A DNA stretch of 64,000 bases, from the NCBI GenBank assembly GCA_020848035.1, contig JADLAX010000055.1, positions 22,615 to 86,614 of the forward strand. Reading direction: 5' to 3'. Positions 51,034-59,457 of the stretch are shown here, in pieces. Position 1 is the first letter of the stretch. The number at the start of each line of letters is the position of its first letter. This DNA is from Anaerolineae bacterium (lineage in GTDB: Bacteria > Chloroflexota > Anaerolineae > Promineifilales > Promineifilaceae). The notes below the pieces were generated by a model. The model saw only the letters and a program-made list of their open reading frames with translations. It did no database searches and was not told the origin of the DNA. Made by a program: the position numbers and the translations under genes.

Positions 51034-51193
51034 GAGTTTTTTGCTATCTAACATTTAATAGTCTGCAATGGTCAGTTTACAAAAAATTCGGGCAAATTCA
51101 AAGTAGCTTTGGCACGGTTTGGGGTGGGTTTTCAGCGACCTCAGGAAAATGTTGGTGGGATACGGCCGTATTTCTCCCCAAACATCCCCTCCT

Positions 51194-51658
51194 CTATCTA
51201 AGCGCCTTAGCCATAAACACATTAAACTCCGTGGCCGTGTAATCGCCGAACGCACCGCTCCAGGCAAACCCATTGCGCAGGTAGAGCGCATGCGCCGCCG
51301 CGAAGGCCGGGCCTGTGCCCGTCTCCAGAAAAAGATGGGTGTAGCCCCGCTGCCGCGCCGTGCGCATGATCTCATCCAGAATCGCCTGCCCCACACCCTG
51401 CCGCAAAAAGGTCGCCCGTGTGCGCATCGACTTGACCTCGCCGGAAAGCGAATTCAGCTCCTTCAGTGCGCCACAGCCGCACAAAGCGCCATCCAGCCAC
51501 GCCGTCCAAAAAGTAACGCCCGGCGCACGCAGGCGCTCGATGTCTAGCGCGTGGACCTGGCCAGCTGGGGTGTTGCTGTGCATCCCCGAAAGATGCTCGG
51601 CAATAAGCGCTTGAACCTCTTCAGAGGACAGATTATCTTGGCGAACCTGGATACCCAT
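51194..51658 (-). CDS. GNAT-family N-acetyltransferase
   Basis: 154 aa from ATG 51658, with AGGAGA upstream. GNAT fold: central strand GEVKSMRTRATFLRQGVGQAILDEIMRTARQRGY contains the acetyl-CoA loop (R-Q-G-V-G-Q), followed by LFLETGTGPAFAAAHALYLRNGFAWSGAFGDY, the common end of this family. It acetylates an amine group of an unknown small molecule or protein. Free-standing between gene-poor spacers. Confidence 0.85.
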   Translation of the reverse strand: MGIQVRQDNLSSEEVQALIAEHLSGMHSNTPAGQVHALDIERLRAPGVTFWTAWLDGALCGCGALKELNSLSGEVKSMRTRATFLRQGVGQAILDEIMRTARQRGYTHLFLETGTGPAFAAAHALYLRNGFAWSGAFGDYTATEFNVFMAKALR

Positions 51659-52134
51659 AACACGATCTCCTATTGTATGAAAGTAACTTTGCTCGGCGTG
51701 GTTATTGCTGATGCGCATAAACGTTGGTGGATTACGGCCGTTCCTGTGTCCCAAAACGCCAGTTTCCCGCCTCGTCCATCGTGATAATCCTTAACCAGCC
51801 GCATTGTGCAAAGTGAAATTATGGGCATTGTGGCCTGTTGCGCAATGGGGAGTTTGCGGTGCAGTACGGCCGTATCCCACCCACATCCGCCTCTCTTTCC
51901 CAGCCCGATCGGCGGCAGATGGGTACTGCACCAGCCTGTCTGGAGCCGCGCCCATAGGCGCAGAATGGCCATCTAAGAGTCGCTTGTCAAAATTTAGCAA
52001 ATCGTCTAATGTATCAAGTGCGCTTGAGCGCTGCGGCCAATGAGCATAACGGCATTTTATGGAAGAGACGGCCGTGTTTTCCTGAGCAAACTCACGTTTT
52101 GCTGGGTGATTCACCATCGTACAAGAGGGTAAAG
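51659..52134. other. Gene-poor spacer with degenerate repeats
   Basis: About 475 bp without a credible coding frame; the minus-strand frame at 51791-52186 has no start signal or coding pattern. It holds copies of a degenerate motif ending in GGTGGGATACGGCCGTA (at 51724-51743 and, inverted, 51852-51872), also found at 50266-50288 and 51149-51171. Confidence 0.55.
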
Positions 52135-52638
52135 ATGTCCAAATACGAAGAGCTGGTGCAGAGCTACAATTTAGCCCGCAAATCATTTCGCGATTACGAA
52201 GAAACCTGTCGTAACTTTGCGCGGGATTTGATATTTGGCATGGTCGAATATTTTGAATGGCCCCAAGATCGAGAAATTACCTACATCCCTCTGGGTGAAG
52301 AATTGGACCCTAACAATAAGTTTTATGCGCTGGCGGGGGCCATGCGCATGGATGCCGAATCATTTTGGCATTTTGGCGTCGAACTTAGCCTGATGGAAGC
52401 CTCTGGAGCTTATTCTCTGTCGCTTGTGCTTAGCTTTTTTATTAAAAAAGTAGGGCCAAACTTCATTGTGAAGTTAGGCCCAAATGGACGGGAAATTCGC
52501 ATTCCCGAAGACAAGCAAGGCGAACTGGAACCGTTCTATGAAGCAGTGTTTCGCCAGATCAAAGAGTTTCTGGCCAAGCGTTACATTCAGGCGATAACTA
52601 AGCAGGAAAAAGAATACGGGTTCATTACGATTTTGTAG
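52135..52638 (+). CDS. Hypothetical protein, 167 aa
   Basis: ATG 52135 is chosen for GAGGGTAAAG upstream; the frame extends further 5' but becomes Arg/Pro-rich there. The protein is hydrophilic: a helical N-terminus (MSKYEELVQSYNLARKSFRDYEETCRNFARDLI), then alternating strands and helices with SLVLSFFIKKVGPNFIVKLGPNGREIRIPED and a helical end LAKRYIQAITKQEKEY. No signal peptide, no recognised family. Codon use is AT-richer than average, compatible with lateral transfer. Confidence 0.65.
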   Translation: MSKYEELVQSYNLARKSFRDYEETCRNFARDLIFGMVEYFEWPQDREITYIPLGEELDPNNKFYALAGAMRMDAESFWHFGVELSLMEASGAYSLSLVLSFFIKKVGPNFIVKLGPNGREIRIPEDKQGELEPFYEAVFRQIKEFLAKRYIQAITKQEKEYGFITIL

Positions 52639-52772
52639 AAGCAACTGCGTTTCTCAGCCAGCAAAACGGCCGTTTGCCCAGTTTCAGCCAGGGGCAGACA
52701 GTCGTCACAACATCGTTAACTGTCTTTAGTCACCAGAAAGTACAAAGCAATTAATGGTAAACTTAAGCAAAC

Positions 52773-53624
52773 ATGGCTACTTTACTGACAAGCTTGCAAA
52801 ATGCGCGCATCAAAAACATCCTCAAGCTCAACAATCGGCGCCAACGAGACGCCCAAAAAAAGACCATTGTCGAAGGTGTTCGTGAGGCAGCTCGCGCCTT
52901 GCATTGTGGCATAGCCCCCGACGAAGCCTATATTTGCCCGGAATTGATACATAGTGCGGAAGCAACGGCCGTTTGGCAGCAGCTTCAATCTTTGGAAGCA
53001 CAGGGAAGGCTTACGCTTTTTACCGTGACCCCAGAACTGTTTGCCAAAGCCGCTTACCGGGGTGAAAGTGGCGGCATTTTGATGGTAATTCCTTACTTAA
53101 ACCAATCGCTGGCCGATTTATCCCTGCCGCCCGCGCCCTTCCTGCTCATCATTGATGGCGGTGAGAAGCCAGGCAACCTGGGCGCTATCCTGCGCACGGC
53201 CGATGCCGCCGGAGTTGATGCCGTCCTGGTGACCAATCAGCCGCACAGCGGTACCGATATTCACAATCCAAACGTGGTGCGCGCCAGCCTTGGGGCTTTG
53301 TTTTCGCGCCCCGTGGTTGCGGCCGAGCCAGCCGAGCTGCTGGACTGGCTGCGCCAGCGGCACATCCGCCTTGCCGTGCTAACGCCCGAAGGCGAACGGC
53401 CGTACACCGAAACCAACTTGCAAGGCAGTCTGGCACTGGTGATGGGCAGCGAGGCATTTGGCGTGCAGCAAACGTGGTTAGAGGAAGCAGACGTTCGGCT
53501 GCGCATTCCCATGGTGGGTATTGTCGACAGCCTGAACCTTTCGGTGGCAACGGCCGTTGTGGTATTTGAAGCAGTTCGTCAGCGGCACAAGGATGGCAAC
53601 GGCCGTCTCCCATCGCCAATCTAA
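52773..53624 (+). CDS. SpoU/TrmH-family RNA 2'-O-methyltransferase
   Basis: 283 aa. N-terminal substrate-binding part (residues about 1-110, starting LTSLQNARIKNILKLNNRRQRD, typical of L30e-like domains) and a C-terminal SPOUT knot: motif 1 GEKPGNLGAILRTADAAG, motif 2 LVMGSEAFGVQ, motif 3 IPMVGIVDSLNLSVATAVVVFE. Closest to the RlmB/TsnR subgroup that methylates 23S rRNA; the exact target cannot be told. The next gene (phosphoesterase) starts 16 nt later, so the two may be co-transcribed. Confidence 0.88.
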   Translation: MATLLTSLQNARIKNILKLNNRRQRDAQKKTIVEGVREAARALHCGIAPDEAYICPELIHSAEATAVWQQLQSLEAQGRLTLFTVTPELFAKAAYRGESGGILMVIPYLNQSLADLSLPPAPFLLIIDGGEKPGNLGAILRTADAAGVDAVLVTNQPHSGTDIHNPNVVRASLGALFSRPVVAAEPAELLDWLRQRHIRLAVLTPEGERPYTETNLQGSLALVMGSEAFGVQQTWLEEADVRLRIPMVGIVDSLNLSVATAVVVFEAVRQRHKDGNGRLPSPI

Positions 53625-53640
53625 AACCTGAGTAAACCTC

Positions 53641-54402
53641 ATGCGAATTGCTTTGATTTCAGACATACACGGGAACTTCGTCTCCTTTGAAGCAGTTGTC
53701 GCCGACATTGAACGGCAGCGTGTCAATGAAATCATCTTTCTTGGCGATGCTGCCACCCTGGGACCACAGCCCCACGAAGTGCTCCAACTGCTCAAGCAGC
53801 TTGGCTGCCCCTGTATCGTCGGTAACCACGAAACTTACCTCTTCAAACCGTCGCTGGGCCAGGCCTACATGGGCGGCACCCAATGGTTCAGCGACATTCT
53901 AACCTGGTGCCGCGCCCGGCTTACCCCCAAAGATTACCAGTTTATGCGCACCTTCCAGCCCATGCTCAAAGTCAAGCTGGAAGGCGACAACACCCTCATT
54001 TGCTTCCACGGCTCTCCCCGCCGTCACACCGACAACATCTTTGCCACCACGCCCAACGAAGAAGTGAACGAAATGCTCGCCGGGCGGCGCGCCACCGTCA
54101 TGGCTGGCGGCCACACCCACGTGCAAATGCTGCGCCAGCACATGGGTGTTCTCATTGTCAACGCGGGCAGCGTTGGCCTGCCCTTCGAACAAATGCCCTT
54201 CACCGAGCGCGGTCCGCGTGTCATGCCCTGGGCCGAATACAGCATCATTACCTCAGAAAACAGCACCATCAGCGTCGAGCTTCGGCGCATCCCGGTGGAT
54301 ATGAAAGCCATCAAGCAGGCGGGCATCGACGCCAGAATGCCCGAAACCAGCGACTGGCTGCGCAACTGGATTTCCATCACCGAAATGCTCAGCAAAGCCT
54401 GA
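53641..54402 (+). CDS. Calcineurin-like metallophosphoesterase
   Basis: 253 aa. All five metal-binding motifs are in order: ALISDIHGN (D-x-H), IFLGDAATLGPQ (GD), VGNHETYL (GNH), FHGSPR and GGHTHVQM. It belongs to the YfcE/MJ0936-type group of cytoplasmic phosphodiesterases; the natural substrate is unknown. It lies 16 nt after the rRNA methylase gene. The C-terminal 50 residues extend past the core domain. Confidence 0.87.
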   Translation: MRIALISDIHGNFVSFEAVVADIERQRVNEIIFLGDAATLGPQPHEVLQLLKQLGCPCIVGNHETYLFKPSLGQAYMGGTQWFSDILTWCRARLTPKDYQFMRTFQPMLKVKLEGDNTLICFHGSPRRHTDNIFATTPNEEVNEMLAGRRATVMAGGHTHVQMLRQHMGVLIVNAGSVGLPFEQMPFTERGPRVMPWAEYSIITSENSTISVELRRIPVDMKAIKQAGIDARMPETSDWLRNWISITEMLSKA

Positions 54403-54438
54403 AGCAGCCTCCCGCGCCGCTTAAATGGCAAAAATCAG

Positions 54439-54466
54439 TTGCGAGTTTTGCCACCTTAGCGATAAT
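54439..54466 (+). promoter_or_regulatory. Candidate promoter of mdh
   Basis: -35-like TTGCGA (54439-54444), 16-nt spacer, -10 GATAAT (54461-54466), 60 nt before the mdh start codon. Confidence 0.45.
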
Positions 54467-54525
54467 TGCAGGACGCGACTTGTTAAGAATTATTTCAATC
54501 AACCTCTACTCTCAAGGAGAATTCC

Positions 54526-55509
54526 ATGTCAAGAAAAAATGTGAAAGTAGCCGTAACTGGAGCGGCCGGCCAGATTGGCTATTCATTGCTCTTCCGCCTG
54601 GCCTCTGGCGAAGTTTTTGGCTCCGATACTAAAATCTCCCTGCATTTACTGGAAGTCACCCCCGCGTTGCCCTCTCTGGAAGGCGTGGTGATGGAACTGG
54701 ACGACTGTGCTTATCCCCTGTTGGAAAAAGTTGTCATCACCGACAATCCCGAAGTGGCTTTTGACGGCATCAACTGGGCGATGCTGGTGGGCTCCAAACC
54801 GCGCAGTGCCGGCATGGAGCGTGGTGATCTCATTCGTGAAAACGGCCCAATTTTTGTTGGCCAGGGCCGTGCCCTCAACAAAGCCGCCAACGATGTGCGC
54901 GCTGTGGTGGTCGGGAATCCGGCCAACACCAACGCCCTCATCGCCATGAACAATTCCGACGTGCCCGGCAACCGTTTTAGTGCGCTCACGCGCCTGGATC
55001 AAAATCGGGCGTATGCGCAGCTGGCGCAAAAGGCGGGTGTTCCGGTAACGGCCGTTGCCAACGTCACCATCTGGGGCAACCACAGCGCTACCCAATACCC
55101 CGATGCCGAAAACGCCAAAATCAATGGCAAACCCGCCATGGACGTCATCACCGACCACGATTGGCTGCGCGGTGAATTTATCAGCGTGGTGCAGAAGCGC
55201 GGTGCGGCCGTCATTGCTGCCCGTGGCAAATCATCAGCTGCTTCGGCCGCCAACGCTGCGTTAGACCACGTCATGAGCTTCGAGGCCAAAACCCCCGAGG
55301 GCCACTGGTTCTCCGCCGCCGTGCCTTCGGACGGCAGCTACGGCATCGCCGAAGGGTTGATGTTCTCTTTCCCCGTCGTCAGCGATGGGCAGGGTGGCTA
55401 TGAAATTGTGCAGGGTCTGCGCTTAAGCGATTTTGCCCGCGAAAAAGTTGCCCTCACTGAACAAGAGCTGCAGGAAGAAAAAGCAGTTGTCGCCGACTTG
55501 ATGAGATAA
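54526..55509 (+). CDS. mdh: Malate dehydrogenase
   Basis: 327 aa, the length of the type-2 (cytosolic-like) bacterial enzymes. NAD-binding VAVTGAAGQIGYSLLFRLA at the N-terminus, GSKPRSAGMERGDLI, VVGNPANTNAL, the catalytic pair in NVTIWGNHSATQYPD (His) and LTRLDQNRA (Asp/Arg region). It interconverts malate and oxaloacetate in the TCA cycle; in phototrophic Chloroflexota also relevant to the 3-hydroxypropionate bicycle. AAGGAGA precedes the ATG; a strong terminator follows at 55579-55619. Confidence 0.95.
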   Translation: MSRKNVKVAVTGAAGQIGYSLLFRLASGEVFGSDTKISLHLLEVTPALPSLEGVVMELDDCAYPLLEKVVITDNPEVAFDGINWAMLVGSKPRSAGMERGDLIRENGPIFVGQGRALNKAANDVRAVVVGNPANTNALIAMNNSDVPGNRFSALTRLDQNRAYAQLAQKAGVPVTAVANVTIWGNHSATQYPDAENAKINGKPAMDVITDHDWLRGEFISVVQKRGAAVIAARGKSSAASAANAALDHVMSFEAKTPEGHWFSAAVPSDGSYGIAEGLMFSFPVVSDGQGGYEIVQGLRLSDFAREKVALTEQELQEEKAVVADLMR

Positions 55510-55578
55510 AGCAGGCCGCCGCTTTTCTACTGGCAGCTAGTGGGCAGAATCCTGGCTACTTTATTCTGAAAACCTACA

Positions 55579-55619
55579 CAACATCCGATGTGCGGTGAGT
55601 GCATCGGATGTTGTTTTTT
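55579..55619 (+). terminator. Rho-independent terminator of mdh
   Basis: Perfect 12-bp stem CAACATCCGATG / CATCGGATGTTG with an 11-nt loop and six T after it. Confidence 0.92.
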
Positions 55620-55654
55620 GGAGCAGAAATCATTTGACGCAAAGAAAGGTGGTG

Positions 55655-56815
55655 ATGCGCAGACCACTGGGCCTATCCAGGCTGTTGAGGGCATGGCAGT
55701 GGCTGTTTAATTTGTCGTTAACGGCCGTTTTCCTCACGCTGTTCCTTAACTGGCCAGAATTGCTGCTGCGTCTACAACTGGCCTCACAAAACTCAATCTT
55801 CCAAAGCGGCTGGCGGGTGCTGGTGGCCATGACGTTGGTGCTGCTGCTCACCGCTATGTTTCATGAATCGGGCCACCTGCTGGCTGGTTACCTCATGCGC
55901 TTTCGCTTTCATACGCTGGTGGTGGGGCTGTTACGGATTTCACGGGTAAACAACGGCCGTCTCCAGCTTCAGTGGCAGCGCGGGGGATCGCCCTTTAATG
56001 GTCTGGCTGCCAGTCTGCCCCGCCAAATGGATCGTTTGGCCCGTAGGCTGCTCTGGTTTGCCCTGGGTGGCCCGCTGGCGAGCTTGCTTTTTTCGCTGGT
56101 AGCCCTGGCCATCGTGCTTTACTTGGGCAGCGATTTGCGGCGTATGCTGGATTATTTATGGCTGTGGGAATGCAGCTTGTTTGCCGCCATCACGTCCTAC
56201 TTTTTCCTGCTCACCTCTCTGTATCCTGGCAGTTACCACAACGGCCTGGTGGCCGATGGCGGGCGCATTGTGATGCTGCTCACCCAACCTGCCGAAGCGG
56301 CGCGGTGGCAGGCATTGGTACAGCTCAACGTTGCCGACTTGAATGGAGAACGGCCGTCGGCCTGGGATGAACAACTGCTTCGCCAGGCGCTCACCCAGCC
56401 CGACAACAGCCACGACTATCTCACTGCCCTGGTCATGAATTATCACCACGAACTGGATCGGAAACGGCCGCAGCAAGCCCGGCCGCTCCTGGAAGAAGCC
56501 TTACAGCTGCCCATTGCCTGGGCTGCGGGCATGTGGCCGCGACTGGCTTTGGAAAAAGCCTACCTGTCGGCATACTTCTTGAAGGATTTGGAGGCTGCCC
56601 TGGACTCGTTTTCCCAGATCAAAACCAGCCGTCGACAAATTGATCCGCTGCAATGCCGGGCGGAAGCGGCCGTACGGCTGCTGCAAGGTCAACCGGAATT
56701 GGCTGGTCAAGCGGCGGCTCGTGGCTTACGGCCGTTGGCCGAAAGTCCCGCCAGCGGCTTGCAGCTAGCCGAACAAGAATGGCTGCAAGCGCTGCAACAA
56801 GAAGCATCTTTGTAA
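55655..56815 (+). CDS. M50/site-2-protease-like membrane metalloprotease with helical C-terminal repeats
   Basis: 386 aa from ATG 55655, with AAAGGTGG upstream; a longer frame begins inside the mdh terminator. Residues about 15-200 have four to five spans. The zinc motif HExxH is in LTAMFHESGHLLAG near residue 70, and VADGGRIVMLLT near residue 200 is at the position of the second M50 motif (x-DG). The C-terminal ~170 residues are helical and TPR-like. S2P proteins cleave within membrane spans, often of anti-sigma factors. No substrate gene is nearby. A terminator follows. Confidence 0.75.
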   Translation: MRRPLGLSRLLRAWQWLFNLSLTAVFLTLFLNWPELLLRLQLASQNSIFQSGWRVLVAMTLVLLLTAMFHESGHLLAGYLMRFRFHTLVVGLLRISRVNNGRLQLQWQRGGSPFNGLAASLPRQMDRLARRLLWFALGGPLASLLFSLVALAIVLYLGSDLRRMLDYLWLWECSLFAAITSYFFLLTSLYPGSYHNGLVADGGRIVMLLTQPAEAARWQALVQLNVADLNGERPSAWDEQLLRQALTQPDNSHDYLTALVMNYHHELDRKRPQQARPLLEEALQLPIAWAAGMWPRLALEKAYLSAYFLKDLEAALDSFSQIKTSRRQIDPLQCRAEAAVRLLQGQPELAGQAAARGLRPLAESPASGLQLAEQEWLQALQQEASL

Positions 56816-56834
56816 ATGCGCCCTGGAACACAAA

Positions 56835-56858
56835 AAGCCTCGCTTAGCGAGGCTTCTT
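56835..56858 (+). terminator. Rho-independent terminator
   Basis: Stem AAGCCTCGC / GCGAGGCTT with a 3-nt loop and CTT after it, 20 nt past the M50-like gene. Confidence 0.75.
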
Positions 56859-57087
56859 GCGGGAAGAGGAGAAGAAGGAGAAAAGAGGAATTTTGGAAGA
56901 TAAAAAACTAATAAAAATACAATTTTGTTACAGTTACCAATACTAGATTACTTTATTACAACTCAACGATAAACCCTAGTTTACGGGACTTTACAAAATA
57001 ATGTTGGTGAACTAGCTACATTGGAAATGTAAACTACTTTACATTTCGCCCAGTTTGTTTGGCGTTAAGCAAATGGAGGAAAGAAAC

Positions 57088-57495
57088 ATGATCAAAAAGG
57101 TAAACCATATTGCAATTGTTGTATCCGATTTAGACGAATCGCTGCGCTTTTGGGTGGATGCCCTGGGCCTGGAATTGGCCCACACCGAGCATGTGGCGAG
57201 CCAGGCCGTAGATGTGGCTTTTGTGCCGGTAGGCGATAGCAAAATAGAACTGCTAAAGCCCACCGATAATGAGAGCGGCGTCGCCCGCTACCTGGAAAAA
57301 CGCGGGGCTGGAATGCATCATCTATGCTTTGAAGTTGACGATATTGTTGCCACGCTCACGCATTTAAAAGAGGTTGGTGTTCAGCTGATTAATGAAGCGC
57401 CGGTTGTGGGTTCCGACGGCCGTAAATTTGCCTTTATTCACCCCAAATCTGCCAATGGTGTGCTTGTGGAACTGTACGAGTTAACAGGCGCTTAA
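57088..57495 (+). CDS. mce: Methylmalonyl-CoA epimerase (VOC family)
   Basis: 135 aa from ATG 57088, with GGAGGAAAG upstream. Typical length and pattern of the epimerase: KVNHIAIVVSDLDESLRFWVDALG at the N-terminus, KIELLKPTDNESGVARYLEKRGAGMHHLCFEVDD and GVLVELYEL at the end; metal ligands are the N-terminal His, the His in GMHHL and the final Glu, plus the Glu in KIELL. It interconverts (2R)- and (2S)-methylmalonyl-CoA, needed for propionate oxidation and in the 3-hydroxypropionate bicycle of Chloroflexus. No mutase gene is adjacent. Confidence 0.88.
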   Translation: MIKKVNHIAIVVSDLDESLRFWVDALGLELAHTEHVASQAVDVAFVPVGDSKIELLKPTDNESGVARYLEKRGAGMHHLCFEVDDIVATLTHLKEVGVQLINEAPVVGSDGRKFAFIHPKSANGVLVELYELTGA

Positions 57496-57973
57496 CCACC
57501 TGACTTGCGTACCAAATTGATAGTTGAAGAATGTCATAAATTGCATGTGACAAATGGCACTAGGGATGATAATCAAAGCTGATATGATAATGCACATAAG
57601 CCGCCGTTAAAGAATAAACGGTAGAGTCAAAACATAACGTGTAATCTGGATTGTCTTGGTTTTGTTGTTGCAATCGTAACAGCACCAGCTTCCTAAAATT
57701 TGTAAGTTTGATTGCACTCCATAGCGTTAAACTTTACGACGGCTTAACAAAAAACTGCCTCTTCAAGATAGTAGTTTTTGGGTGAGCCAGTATCCTGCCA
57801 GGGGTACTCTTACAGCGAGTTGTTGAATCGGGTTGTTGTAAACAGGTGCCCTGCCTCGTTTACTTCACAGTAGGTGTTTACTTCCATAGTGAAAGGCCAG
57901 GTGAAAGCCTGGCCTTTCTTCTTTTCTATCGATTTTGCCAACTTTTTGCTAACAGATGCTGCTGTTTACAGCC
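57496..57973. other. Convergent spacer without genes, ending in a bidirectional hairpin
   Basis: About 480 bp, AT-rich, with no credible gene. The only clear structure is the hairpin at 57891-57925: AAAGGCCAGG / CCTGGCCTTT with a 6-nt loop and CTTCTTTT on the plus side, a terminator for mce and, on the other strand, for the vWA lipoprotein gene. Confidence 0.65.
57891..57927. terminator. Bidirectional terminator hairpin
   Basis: Perfect 10-bp stem AAAGGCCAGG/CCTGGCCTTT, 6-nt loop, T-rich right flank. It separates mce and the convergent vWA gene. Confidence 0.8.
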
Positions 57974-58948
57974 TCAGCGAGTGGGTTGATTGAGTGTTTC
58001 AGCTACGATGTCAACCAGCACCGTGGGGAGATCGGTTATGGCGTAGACGGCCGTTACTGCTGCTGGCACATCCCCTGGCATAGCAGCAAGATAGAAGAAA
58101 CGGCCGTTGTGGTTTTGCGCCAATTGTTGAAATGCGGCTATACCGCCTTCACCCAGGCCGCTGCTGCCGATGGTGTAGATGGTGATGTTGTGTTCTGTGG
58201 CCATGACAGCCGTTTCGTCCAGAGAGGGGTAAGCAGCGCTGGCTAAATGGGGCGGGGCGTCGCCCAAAAGAATCATAAGTTTGGTGGCTTCTGGCTGCCA
58301 GTTCATGCTGGCTACGGCCTGGTAAAAGCCATTGTTGACGTCTTCGGGATAGTCTCCGCCACCAACGGCCGTTACGGCCGTTAAATTTTCCGCAAACTGT
58401 GCCCAGTTGTCTGTGAGGCTAAATAGTTGGGTCGATTGTCCTATGTCCAGATCACGATAGAGGACAAAACCATAGCGCAAGGTTGGGGCACCGGGCAAGG
58501 TGGAAAAACCGGTGGCTACCTCGGCCAAACCAGCCTGGAGCTGGCTGAGTTCTGGGGCCATGCTGCCGGTTGCGTCGATAACCAGGACCAAATCAATTTG
58601 GCGGCTGGTATTGGCTGTTTCGGTGGTGGTGCGGTTGGTGGGCGGGGCGGTGGCAACGGCCGTTGCCACCGCAGAAAGTTGGGCGGGGGAAACACGCGTT
58701 GGGCTAACTTTGCTGCCTGTTTCTGGCGTGGGAGGGATTTCGCCGCTGTCATCTTCACTACCGGTGGCGCTGGGATCATCATCGGCAATAGTTTCGCTTT
58801 CGGCACTGTCTTCAACGGCTTCCGTATCGACATCGCCAGTGTCCTGTACAGCTTCATCGGCACTACCACCACAGGCGGCTAGAAATAGCAGCAGTGCAAG
58901 CAGTGTGCTTATGCCAAAAACTGGAACTACCCATCGCTTTGGTTTCAT
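57974..58948 (-). CDS. von Willebrand factor A domain lipoprotein
   Basis: 324 aa from ATG 58948 (MKPKRW...), with CCAGGAAA upstream. The N-terminus is a lipoprotein signal with lipobox LAAC, followed by an acidic Ser/Asp/Glu-rich spacer (about residues 30-115). The C-terminal 200 residues form a vWA domain with MIDAS DATGSMA, TAVGGGDYPEDVNNGF and LMILLGDAPPHL. Such proteins bind partner proteins through a metal on the cell surface. Function here is unknown; the ACGGCCGT octamer occurs twice in tandem within it (58365-58381). Confidence 0.85.
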   Translation of the reverse strand: MKPKRWVVPVFGISTLLALLLFLAACGGSADEAVQDTGDVDTEAVEDSAESETIADDDPSATGSEDDSGEIPPTPETGSKVSPTRVSPAQLSAVATAVATAPPTNRTTTETANTSRQIDLVLVIDATGSMAPELSQLQAGLAEVATGFSTLPGAPTLRYGFVLYRDLDIGQSTQLFSLTDNWAQFAENLTAVTAVGGGDYPEDVNNGFYQAVASMNWQPEATKLMILLGDAPPHLASAAYPSLDETAVMATEHNITIYTIGSSGLGEGGIAAFQQLAQNHNGRFFYLAAMPGDVPAAVTAVYAITDLPTVLVDIVAETLNQPTR

Positions 58949-59069
58949 TTTCCTGGCCCTTTGCGAAATGTGCAAACGCTTGAACCTGTTACGGCAAAAG
59001 AAAAATTTACCGTGCATACACGATTAACGTAAAAGTATAAGTTCAGGTTCCACAAGAAGGCAAACTGGC

Positions 59070-59094
59070 AAAAAAAAACCGCCCCGGAGGGCGG
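59070..59094 (-). terminator. Rho-independent terminator on the minus strand (orphan)
   Basis: Minus strand: CCGCCC, loop TCCG, GGGCGG followed by a T-run of nine. No protein gene precedes it. Confidence 0.75.
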
Positions 59095-59234
59095 CTCGCT
59101 CAAGTCACAGGAGGGTGTAGATTTGAGCTACGACAAATATCCGATTCGAGGAAGGGGTGGATATTCATCTAAGCCTGGACTAGGGTTGTTCCAGTCGCGT
59201 TTCTCTCGTGCCAGTTTGGGGGGAGGAGTTCCTC

Positions 59235-59262
59235 TTAACCTAGCCAGACCTTGGCATATAAT
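59235..59262 (+). promoter_or_regulatory. Candidate promoter of the nucleotidase gene
   Basis: Weak -35 TTAACC (59235-59240), 16-nt spacer, consensus -10 TATAAT (59257-59262); the leader to 59458 would be about 190 nt. Confidence 0.35.
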
Positions 59263-59457
59263 AGCTTGGGTTAGATATTTGTCTATAAAATTACCATTAA
59301 GGTTTGCGCAAATTGGCGATCTTTGGGGAATTTTTGTGAAACTCTGCGTTTGAGGGAAGATACAAGCTGTATTTTGTAGCGGCGGGGGGATTTGCATTTT
59401 CCCACAGGGAGGGGCAAAGTTGCATGCGTATTTATTTTGTCATAGAGGTGACTTTTT

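Larger units (their letters stand above)
58949..59457. other. Divergent spacer with a minus-strand terminator and a candidate plus-strand promoter
   Basis: About 510 bp without a credible protein gene. A rho-independent terminator on the minus strand (59070-59094) ends a transcript coming from the right, though no minus-strand gene starts there; a TATAAT box at 59257-59262 faces the nucleotidase gene. Confidence 0.5.

Noticed and set aside
51791..52186. Minus-strand frame of 131 codons
   Set aside because: No start signal, no motif, and overlap with a more plausible plus-strand gene; the spacer appears non-coding.
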